A DNA stretch of 64,000 nucleotides, from assembly GCF_002355635.1 (NCBI RefSeq), contig NZ_AP017558.1:1178001-1242000 (forward strand). Reading direction: 5' to 3'. The translations under genes and the position numbers were made by a program. Shown here in pieces: positions 17,988-24,722 of the stretch (position 1 is the first letter of the stretch; each line of letters starts with the position of its first letter). Source of the stretch: Halopenitus persicus (lineage in GTDB: Archaea; Halobacteriota; Halobacteria; Halobacteriales; Haloferacaceae). A model generated the notes under the pieces. That model was given only the letters and a program-made list of their open reading frames with translations, was not told the origin of the DNA and did not search any database.

Positions 17988-19448
17988 TCAGACCAACGCC
18001 ACCGGCTTCAATTCGATTGGCCCTTCAGAGCTTAGGACGTTATGCAGTGACGTCTCCTCGTCCCTCTCTTTGAGTTCAAAATCGGGAACCACAATGAAGG
18101 CCCGTACCCGACCCTCGCCCCCATACTGGTTGATGAGTTCACCGACGCGATTTACCGTCGATTTGGGGCGCTGTTCGATGTTCGCCAAACGTTTGAGTTC
18201 GACCAGGACGAGATTCCCGTCCGTATCTTTTGCCACGAGATCCGGAACGACTGTATCACCCGGCGCATCCGGTTCTGCGTCCACAATCTCTAGCCCTTCC
18301 TCTAACTGACCCGGATTTTCGAGAACCGCTTCTCGAAAATCTCTCGCTGTGAGTTCGCGCTGTCGTTGCATTTTGCTCAACAGGCTTGGTTTGGTCTCGG
18401 CGATCGCTCTGAGTTCCGTGCTGGACAGTCGAGTGTCACCCTCAGTGAGTTTCCTCGAACCTTGTTTGACAGCCTTCGTCCGGTTGTCGGCAGCGATATC
18501 TACTGTTGCGTGTCCAATCACGTCATCTGGGTGCTCTTGCTCAAACGTCCGAACGAGAGCGTCCTCAACCAGCCCTTCTGTCGAGGTACCCAGGACTTCG
18601 CTAACGCGAAGATAGAACGCCAGTGCAGACACGACGTCGTCGCGTAGGCCCTGTTCAAAGGTTGATTGCCCAAGATCCATCTGAATCTGGTCATCAAGCT
18701 CAGAAAGCTCTGACCAAACACCATTTCTTGATCGTTTGACTGTCTGCACCGAAGCGCTCAGATCATCAACGATCCCCGGCGGGACGGACTCGTTTCGCCG
18801 AATTTGATAGTTGATCTCTTCGATAATCTCTTTCAATTCCTCCTTGTCTGAGGACGTTCGCTGATGTAGCTTTTCAAGCTCATCAACCACTTTCTGGATG
18901 CGGTTATGGTATTCGGAATCATATTGGCCAGAGTCAACCAGCTGTTCGAGACGATTCTGTGCCTGTTCAAGATTCTCTACCCATTCCCCGTACACATCGA
19001 TGATCTCAGAGGCACTCTGTTGGAGCGATTCAAGCCCGTTTTTATGTTGCTCATTCAGCTCCTGCTGAGAGTGGTACCACTCACTGGATTGATTGTCTTC
19101 CTCGGGCTGGTTGATCTGACGAAAATCATCTGAATACTCTTCCGCTAACATCTCCAACTCGTCCACCTGATTTCGGAGACCCCGTTTGGATCCATATCCG
19201 CTGAGAAGTGATCGAACATCGTCAACCGCGTTCTGAAGTTCGTTGAGGTGACTGACGTCTGGGCCGAATACTTGCTTGATGTCTCGGGCTTCCATATGCT
19301 CAAAGAGTATCCCGAGATCAATCGTTCCGTTCCGGGTGCGCTCGCGGACCCGTTGTCGATACTGTCGGGTATGCTCGGCGTCTTCGCCTCCCTCCCGTAT
19401 CTTGTCGCGTTGGCTCTTGGTAAGGAGCGCGTTGGACCGGTCTGTCAT
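17988..19448 (-). CDS. Coiled-coil protein with C-terminal NucS-like PD-(D/E)XK nuclease domain
   Basis: About 486 residues from ATG 19448, chosen over an upstream in-frame ATG at 19475 because it opens with the cleaner MTDRSNALLTKSQR. The N-terminal 60 residues are basic and helical, the middle (about 90-260) is a long heptad-rich coiled coil, and the C-terminal domain carries PDLVAKD, GNLVLVELKR: Asp near 402 and Glu-Leu-Lys at about 417-419, as in NucS/DUF91 nucleases. NucS acts on mismatched or branched DNA; here the coiled-coil extension suggests a different, probably defence-related, use. The gene stands alone, with its own promoter and an 8-bp inverted repeat upstream. Family of the N-terminus not recognised. 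Confidence 0.72.
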   Translation of the reverse strand: MTDRSNALLTKSQRDKIREGGEDAEHTRQYRQRVRERTRNGTIDLGILFEHMEARDIKQVFGPDVSHLNELQNAVDDVRSLLSGYGSKRGLRNQVDELEMLAEEYSDDFRQINQPEEDNQSSEWYHSQQELNEQHKNGLESLQQSASEIIDVYGEWVENLEQAQNRLEQLVDSGQYDSEYHNRIQKVVDELEKLHQRTSSDKEELKEIIEEINYQIRRNESVPPGIVDDLSASVQTVKRSRNGVWSELSELDDQIQMDLGQSTFEQGLRDDVVSALAFYLRVSEVLGTSTEGLVEDALVRTFEQEHPDDVIGHATVDIAADNRTKAVKQGSRKLTEGDTRLSSTELRAIAETKPSLLSKMQRQRELTARDFREAVLENPGQLEEGLEIVDAEPDAPGDTVVPDLVAKDTDGNLVLVELKRLANIEQRPKSTVNRVGELINQYGGEGRVRAFIVVPDFELKERDEETSLHNVLSSEGPIELKPVALV

Positions 19449-19484
19449 GCTACAGAGTCTTGCTGCAGGCCACATAACGCTGGT

Positions 19485-19491
19485 GCATATA
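19485..19491 (-). promoter_or_regulatory. TATA box of the NucS-like gene
   Basis: Read on the minus strand this is a TTTATAT-like box about 37 bp before ATG 19448, the usual spacing for a short-leader haloarchaeal transcript. Confidence 0.4.
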
Positions 19492-19521
19492 AACCCGTAA
19501 CAGTTCTAGCCGACACCGAGG

Positions 19522-19544
19522 TTCGTAACAGAATTAGTTACGAA
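19522..19544. promoter_or_regulatory. Perfect 8-bp inverted repeat, possible operator
   Basis: TTCGTAAC, 7-bp spacer, GTTACGAA. It lies upstream of the TATA box of the leftward NucS-like gene and about 15 bp before a TTTATA box (about 19555) facing the rightward small ORF at 19658, so a bound regulator could act on both. The half-site shares GTTAC with the repeat at 17485-17504. Confidence 0.45.
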
Positions 19545-19657
19545 TCTCGTTGGTTATTTATAGCCGGGGTGTGTATTGGGTCGATGTCGCTGCACAATTC
19601 AGCGTCCCGCCGAACCGCCAATCACCCAACAGGACCCTCCCCAGCCACCAGCGTTCC

Positions 19658-19936
19658 ATGGGTACTCGAAAACAGGACCGCCAACGCAAACTCGAAAAGT
19701 ACGTCCAGCAACGTCTCGGCCAGCACCGCAAGGTCCTAGAGGCACTCACTGGACTCGATAACGAGCGCAGCGCTGACGCCGAATTTGCGCTGCAGATTCT
19801 TGACAATCCTCACAGCGTTCTGGGTAGCAGTTGCCTCAGCACCCCGACGTCTACCACGTCGAAGGAATCGGAGGAGGCCGTGGAGGTGACCACTGACACC
19901 CAGTCAACCGACCGGGTGGTGTACGAAGGTTTATAA
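19658..19936 (+). CDS. Small hypothetical protein, 92 residues
   Basis: Starts at ATG 19658 with a basic helical segment (residues 1-30, rich in Arg, Lys and Gln) and goes on to a low-complexity Thr/Ser/Glu tail. No domain recognised. It is transcribed away from the NucS-like gene. The helical basic start suggests nucleic-acid or protein binding; the gene may be a genuine small accessory-island protein or a spurious ORF. Confidence 0.35.
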   Translation: MGTRKQDRQRKLEKYVQQRLGQHRKVLEALTGLDNERSADAEFALQILDNPHSVLGSSCLSTPTSTTSKESEEAVEVTTDTQSTDRVVYEGL

Positions 19937-20219
19937 GCGAAAACGGGGGCTAACACTGTCGAACCCCCGATTGTGGCCCGAATCGCTCGCCAACCATCCA
20001 CGAAACCCGAGCTATGACCAGATGACGCTTGAACAAGTACGGACGCGCTGCGCAAAGCAATCGCCGGGAGTTTGCTTGGAGGTGTTTGACCGACAGCTAC
20101 GCGATCAGGGTGCTATCTCGAATCGAGATAGCTCGCTGACGCTCTGCAGTCCCGTCGGTACAGGCCATGGCTCACCACGGGTCTTCACGGAAACCAACCC
20201 AGACCCCCATTCTCACCCG

Positions 20220-20417
20220 ATGTTCGACAACGACATTAACCCCGAGGAGTACGTCAAGGAGAATCGCAAGAAAGTACTCGCCGTCGTCAGAGGCAGTGAC
20301 GATCCCTTCGCTCGCGCCTGCGCGTGGGCGCTCTTAGATCGATACACCCCAGACAACGAACTGGACGAGTTACACGACGAACTCGATGCAGTCGTGGAAC
20401 GGAGGGGGAAGCCGTGA
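20220..20417 (+). CDS. Small hypothetical protein, 65 residues, next to the integrase
   Basis: ATG 20220 opens an acidic helical protein (MFDNDINPEEYVKENRKK, then a DDPFARACAWALLDRY segment and a C-terminal DELHDELD helix). Composition and codon use look coding, unlike the stretch before it. It converges on the integrase gene and ends 5 bp from that gene's stop. Such small helical proteins are common beside haloarchaeal integrases; the function is unknown. Confidence 0.5.
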   Translation: MFDNDINPEEYVKENRKKVLAVVRGSDDPFARACAWALLDRYTPDNELDELHDELDAVVERRGKP

Positions 20418-20422
20418 GTCAG

Positions 20423-21730
20423 TCACTCAACGGCGGTCGGCAAGTCGATGTCGAGGCCCTCAGCGACGTCGAGCGCCTCCTCGAAGAAGTCGTCATCGTT
20501 CAGCATCATCTGGGTGACGGCCTTTCGTGTGACGACGTCCTCGACGAATTCGCCGTCCTCCTGGAACAGCTGGAGTGCCATGTCTCTGACCGTCGTCTTG
20601 GTCTCTTCGAGGTCCTCGAAGGTGTCGTGGTCGAGCGCTTGATTGCACCACATACAGACATCCTTGTCACGGGGCGTCTGTCGACGGCACCGGGGGCAGG
20701 TAATCGGCGTGTAGTCCTCCGGGTCCTCCGTTTCGACGTCCTGCCCGTGCATCGATGCGTACTCGCGAGCACGGTCTTCACCATACATCGCGACGTAGTG
20801 AGAGATGGCATCGCTTCCGCGCTGGCGTCCCTGTCGGTCCTCGATGAACGACTCGTTCTTGCCGAGCTTGGCGAGCCATGTCGCGTTCGACTTCCGGAAG
20901 TTCTTCGGCGTGACGGGCTTCTCGAGGTCGATGCGGTCGGCGGCTCGCTTGAAGTAGCGTTGGAAGGTCGTGTAGCTCATCCGCTCGCCGTTCGACTTCA
21001 CCCAGAGGTAGGCATCGTCGTCGCCCGGGCACGGATGATGGTCACCGAGCCAGCGGTTCAGGTACGGCAGCGCGAGAATCATCGTCACCGAGCGCTGGCC
21101 GGTCTTCCCGTCGACCTCGATTTCGACACCGTAGCTGGTGTCCTTCACGTCGCTGACCTTCATCTCATAGAGTTCGCAGTGCGGTCGGAACCCGCCCTCA
21201 AACTGGACGGCAAACAGGGCCTTGTTGCGGGCCGGGTTTGTCCCGTCGTTGATGAGCGGGAGGACGTCCTCTTCCCACTCGAGCATGTCGGCCCGCGATG
21301 GCTTCGGATTGTAGTTGCGCGGCGTATTCGCGGACATCCAGTCGATGGATTCCGGCGGATCGCCCTTCGTTCCACGGCGGAGCGCGTGCTTGCCCATGGC
21401 GCGGATCGCCAGCCGGTAATCACACTTCGTCCGGGGGTTGTCGTACTCCCGATTGACCCAGCGGACGAGTTCCTCAGCGGCCTCGCGTTCCTCGAGTGCG
21501 TCGGTCAAGCCACCGACCTTCTCAGCTACGCGGACGAGGTGCCGGAGGAGTTTCTCGTGCCGATTGTCGCTGTAGTCGTGGAGATCGAACTGATCGGAGA
21601 CCGTGAGCAGCGTTCCAGCGTCGTCGTCGCTGATCGTGTCTCCCGCATATCGCTCATCGTCGTAGAAGTTGGCCCCGCCGCCGGCTCGAATGCGCTCCTT
21701 GAGAACGCGGATGCGTTCGCGCTTCGTCAT
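20423..21730 (-). CDS. Tyrosine recombinase/integrase with C-terminal zinc finger
   Basis: A 435-residue integrase of a mobile element. The N-terminal part (to about 150) is a SAM-like core-binding domain. The catalytic domain shows FEGGFRPHCEL (catalytic Arg near 182), a beta-strand Lys in DGKTGQR, PKNFRKS in the place of the HxxR box, and SHYVAMYG with the likely nucleophile Tyr near 312. Beyond it, CPRC and CMWC form a four-cysteine zinc finger (about 340-360) followed by an acidic helical tail. This domain order is typical of haloarchaeal integrases. It suggests that at least part of this low-GC island came with an integrative element, but no attachment tRNA is visible nearby. Confidence 0.88.
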   Translation of the reverse strand: MTKRERIRVLKERIRAGGGANFYDDERYAGDTISDDDAGTLLTVSDQFDLHDYSDNRHEKLLRHLVRVAEKVGGLTDALEEREAAEELVRWVNREYDNPRTKCDYRLAIRAMGKHALRRGTKGDPPESIDWMSANTPRNYNPKPSRADMLEWEEDVLPLINDGTNPARNKALFAVQFEGGFRPHCELYEMKVSDVKDTSYGVEIEVDGKTGQRSVTMILALPYLNRWLGDHHPCPGDDDAYLWVKSNGERMSYTTFQRYFKRAADRIDLEKPVTPKNFRKSNATWLAKLGKNESFIEDRQGRQRGSDAISHYVAMYGEDRAREYASMHGQDVETEDPEDYTPITCPRCRRQTPRDKDVCMWCNQALDHDTFEDLEETKTTVRDMALQLFQEDGEFVEDVVTRKAVTQMMLNDDDFFEEALDVAEGLDIDLPTAVE

Positions 21731-22403
21731 ACGGTTCGGAATGGTTCGTTACAGGATTTAACCATTCGGCTAAAATCCCGGCCTAGGCTTGTTTTGCCGT
21801 ACACGCCTTGTGTGCACACTTTGGGGCTTCATTGGCTATACTCCTGTTTCCTGTGTCCATCCTGGCCCTCTCGCACTTCCATCCAGAATCCGATACTTCC
21901 CAGACCGTACAGCGCCGTCAACCCGATGCCTGCCCAGAGTAACGGTCGGCCGATGCGTAGAATGGGATTTATATATTCACTGGTATTACGTGCGGCACTG
22001 TGCGACTACAGATTGAGGAGACCATCGTTGTGCAAGAACAATACGGAGCCACCGCCTTGCTGCCCCTTTGACCGTACTGACAGGAGCACTGTGAACCGCC
22101 TCGGAGTCAAGCGGTTCGAGACGCTCCGCGTTTCGTCACCACGGAAAACTCCGATTTCCGAACGACCCCGAGGCACTTGGCCTGCTCAGCCTGTAGAATA
22201 CGCGATCGAATCCTCCTCATAACGGAGCCGGATGGTTTCGTCTCCCATCACTGATCGTCTCGTATACAGATCGTCTTTGGATTCGTCTGCAGAATCAGTG
22301 ATCAGCCAGTAAGGCCGTGTTAACTATTCGACACGCTCACGGATAAACACGTATGTGTCGGAGGGAGAACGTCTTGAACGTGGCGAGCATTCTTCTGCGC
22401 CGC
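21731..22403. other. Intergenic stretch, with possible IS200/IS605-type end remnant
   Basis: No convincing gene in 670 bp. The integrase promoter should lie at the left end. Around 22098-22106 and 22166-22173 GCCTCGGAG and CCCCGAGG can pair, and the block ends in CAGCCTGTAGAATAC. The same layout (pairing G-rich arms, then GCCTGTAAAACAC) appears after the gene at 45053, and it resembles right ends of TnpB elements. A dyad at 22247-22302 is listed separately. Confidence 0.4.
22247..22302. promoter_or_regulatory. Perfect 9-bp inverted repeat with 38-bp spacer
   Basis: ATCACTGAT (22247-22255) and ATCAGTGAT (22294-22302) lie about 100 bp before the truncated regulator gene. It could be an operator or a leftover element end. 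Nothing in the sequence decides. Confidence 0.3.
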
Positions 22404-22724
22404 ATGAAGATACTTGGCTCGCTACGGGGCAATCCAAAAACCAAATGCGCGTTGGTGGATTCACTTGACACCTCCCGATCGACGATTGATCGCGCCACGC
22501 GTGAACTCGAAACGGCGAGTATGGTGGAGTATGTTGGCGGAAAATTCGCAGTCACCACGTCCGGCGAACTGGTATTGAACGGCTTTTTTGATTTCGTCGA
22601 GACGGTTGAAATGGCACAAACAACGCACAAGACGAGCGAGACCTGCACGGGCTGGCTGGCGGATCTTTCAACTAACCGGCAGCGCGGAGTCCCCTTCCTC
22701 AAGCGCGAGCAAAGCGAGCCGTAG
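22404..22724 (+). pseudogene. Truncated winged-helix transcriptional regulator
   Basis: From ATG 22404 the protein reads as the N-terminal DNA-binding domain of a haloarchaeal winged-helix regulator: an MKILGSLRG start, a recognition-helix region SRSTIDRATRELE, and a wing around VEYVGGKFAVTTSGELVL. The family normally carries a second domain of well over 100 residues. Here recognisable sequence ends after about 75 residues and the frame runs into the left end of the TnpB element. The rest is not found on the other side of the element, so a deletion as well as an insertion is likely. A free DNA-binding fragment may still be made. Confidence 0.6.
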
Positions 22725-22751
22725 GGAGGGGAGGGGAGGGGAGGAGAGGGG
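22724..22751 (+). repeat. G-rich tract with G-quadruplex potential, upstream of tnpB
   Basis: Five runs of three or four guanines separated by single adenines (unit GGGGA), then GGAGAGGGG. Four or more G-runs with 1-nt loops satisfy the G-quadruplex pattern. It lies about 65 bp before the tnpB start, in what should be the left end of the element. Confidence 0.6.
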
Positions 22752-22783
22752 AGCGCGTTCGTATCGCTGGGTATGTCCGTTGT

Positions 22784-22793
22784 CTATAAATAG
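22784..22793 (+). promoter_or_regulatory. TATA box of tnpB
   Basis: CTATAAATAG lies about 25 bp before the GTG start at 22815, ideal for a leaderless haloarchaeal transcript and supporting that start. Confidence 0.5.
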
Positions 22794-22814
22794 CCGCGAT
22801 ACTACATTGAAACT

Positions 22815-24071
22815 GTGGCAGACGACTACGTGCGTCGGACGGCAATCACCCGCCTCTCGGTAGACGACGAGCAACGCGATCTGCTCGAAGAGACCATCTC
22901 CGAGTGGAAACGGGGCTGTCAAATCGCCACCGACCTCGCGTGGGGGCACTGCAACACCAAGAGCGATGTGCAACCCCTTGCCTACGATCCTGTGCGCGAC
23001 GAGACCGACCTCGGGAGTCAGCACGCAATTCTGGCCACTCACCAAGCCGCACAAGCCATCACTGGCTGTATCGAACGCCGGGCGAAAGACAAGAAGGTCA
23101 GCAAGCCGACGTTCACCGCGCCAACCGTGAAGTACGATACGCGGACGATGACGGTGTTCGATGACGATACCGTGTCCCTCTCTACGACGGAGCGCCGGGT
23201 GCGGTGTCCGCTCGACCTTCCCGATGCCGACGATGGCTACCAGCGACAGTACCTTGACTCGGACGAATGGAGTGTTACCGAAAGCACGCTCACCGCCCGA
23301 GACGGCGAGTTCTTCTTGCATATCGGTTTCCGCCGGTACAAGAACGATACCGAACGGAACACCGCCGAGGACGGAACGGTTCTCGGGGTTGACCTCGGTA
23401 TCGAAAACCTCGCCGTCACCAGCACCGCCTACTTCTTCAGCGGGCGGGAGCTAACCCATCGACTCCGTGAGTTCGAGAAGGTACGCGCCGGGTTGCAACA
23501 GGCCGGAACACGAAGCGCTCATCGAACGCTCGTACAGTCGAGCGGTCGGGAACTTCGCTACGTCCGCGACGTGCTTCACCGAGCATCGAACGCACTGATA
23601 GACGAAGCCCTCCGATACGACTGCGACGTCATCGCGTTCGAGAACCTAACCCACATCCGCGATCGAACCGGTGCGTCGTGGGGTCACAAGTGGGCGTTCC
23701 GAACGCTCTACGAACAGGTCGAGTACAAAGCCGAAGCGGTCGGTATCTCGGTGAAGCAAGTCGGGTCGGCGTACACATCGAAGCGGTGTTGTGAGTGTGG
23801 ATTCACGGCAGACGAGAACCGCCCGTCACGGAACGACTTTCGATGCGTGAAGTGCGGGTCGGAAGCGAACGCGGACTACAACGCGGCGAAGAACATCGGG
23901 ATACGGTATGTCCGTCGAGGCCAACAGTCGTCTGGGCGGACGGGCGACAGTCAGCTCGCCCTCAAGTCCGGAACGGTGAAGCCGAAAGGCGGATTTACCG
24001 CCTACCCCAATGGGTTCGAGGCCGAGTTCACGGACAAGCCCCACCCTCCACGAGCGAACCTCTCAGAGTGA
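22815..24071 (+). CDS. tnpB: TnpB, RNA-guided nuclease of an IS200/IS605-type (IS1341-like) element
   Basis: A 418-residue TnpB from GTG 22815. The split RuvC triad is complete: Asp193 in GVDLGIENLAV, Glu276 in IAFENLTHIR, Asp354 in NADYNAAKNIG. A zinc ribbon (CCECG, then CVKCG) sits between the last two motifs. TnpB cuts DNA next to a short motif, guided by an RNA made from the element's right end. No TnpA transposase gene is nearby, so this is a solo TnpB element that depends on a TnpA elsewhere or is retained for its own cutting. It follows the truncated regulator at 22404 and its right end touches the next membrane-protein gene. Confidence 0.92.
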   Translation: MADDYVRRTAITRLSVDDEQRDLLEETISEWKRGCQIATDLAWGHCNTKSDVQPLAYDPVRDETDLGSQHAILATHQAAQAITGCIERRAKDKKVSKPTFTAPTVKYDTRTMTVFDDDTVSLSTTERRVRCPLDLPDADDGYQRQYLDSDEWSVTESTLTARDGEFFLHIGFRRYKNDTERNTAEDGTVLGVDLGIENLAVTSTAYFFSGRELTHRLREFEKVRAGLQQAGTRSAHRTLVQSSGRELRYVRDVLHRASNALIDEALRYDCDVIAFENLTHIRDRTGASWGHKWAFRTLYEQVEYKAEAVGISVKQVGSAYTSKRCCECGFTADENRPSRNDFRCVKCGSEANADYNAAKNIGIRYVRRGQQSSGRTGDSQLALKSGTVKPKGGFTAYPNGFEAEFTDKPHPPRANLSE

Positions 24072-24096
24072 GCGAAGTAGGGTGGGGTAGTTGACA
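24039..24096 (+). ncRNA. Probable TnpB right end / omega-RNA 3' part
   Basis: CCCCACCCT (24039-24047) pairs perfectly with AGGGTGGGG (24079-24087) around a 31-nt loop containing a smaller dyad. It overlaps the last codons of tnpB, as omega-RNA scaffolds do. The element probably ends within GTAGTTGAC at 24088-24096; if so, the next 16-20 bases would serve as guide. The exact 3' limit is a guess. Confidence 0.5.
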
Positions 24097-24624
24097 CAGT
24101 TCAAACCCCTCTGGGGGTTCGGAGTCATCTGGTACGTCGTTTTTCTTCTCATCGGGGTACTCCCTCCGCCGACTTGGCCGGCAGTGGTTTTAGCCACACC
24201 GGGGCTCTATTGGGGAATGAGAGGACGCAACGCGTCGTTTGACGGGGAACTCTCCGATATCATACCAATATCTCTCGAACGAGGGAAAGAGGAGGGGGCA
24301 CGTTCCGGTTCCTCCGCCAGTTCGGGAAGTGTTTTTTCGGGGGTGATCTGGATGTCCGCCCTCTCGGTGTTACTGTTCTGGCTACCGTTCTTCGGTCCGC
24401 TGCTCGCTGGCTTCGTCGGCGGGAAGAAAGCGGGGAGTGTCGTCTCGGGGATCGTCGCGGCAGTACTTCCGGCCATCGCTACGGGTGGGCTGCTCTTCTT
24501 AGCGGGGACTGCGCTTGAACTTCCAGTCATTGGGGCTATCGTCGGCGGGGCGGCGATGCTCGTCGTGGTTACTCACTCCGGGATACTGTTGGTCGGGGCA
24601 GGGGTAGGTGGGCTACTCAGTTGA
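24091..24624 (+). CDS. Small integral membrane protein, possibly 5'-truncated
   Basis: About 177 residues if read from TTG 24091. The hydrophobic segments fall at roughly residues 8-45 (two), 88-105, 112-140 and 145-175. A middle linker with many Glu/Lys/Ser residues looks cytoplasmic. The C-terminal half (FGPLLAGFVGGKKAG, then repeated Gly-rich helices) resembles haloarchaeal DUF5518-type small membrane proteins. The start lies in the TnpB right end, so the true 5' end may have been replaced or displaced by the element; ATG 24217 (MRGRNASF) is a later alternative. Function unknown. It is followed by the convergent antiporter gene. Confidence 0.55.
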   Translation: MTQFKPLWGFGVIWYVVFLLIGVLPPPTWPAVVLATPGLYWGMRGRNASFDGELSDIIPISLERGKEEGARSGSSASSGSVFSGVIWMSALSVLLFWLPFFGPLLAGFVGGKKAGSVVSGIVAAVLPAIATGGLLFLAGTALELPVIGAIVGGAAMLVVVTHSGILLVGAGVGGLLS

Positions 24625-24722
24625 GACGGTACGCCGTCAAACTCGGTCAAGAGTCGTTTCGCTCGCTCGGGAGGCGTCCGGAACGGTGACGACCGCTGGA
24701 GCAGTCATCAGCGATCGAACCA

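Noticed and set aside
20324-22222. 632-codon open frame on the plus strand
   Set aside because: It is antisense to the integrase, with composition typical of shadow frames in GC-rich DNA; the integrase motifs are on the other strand.
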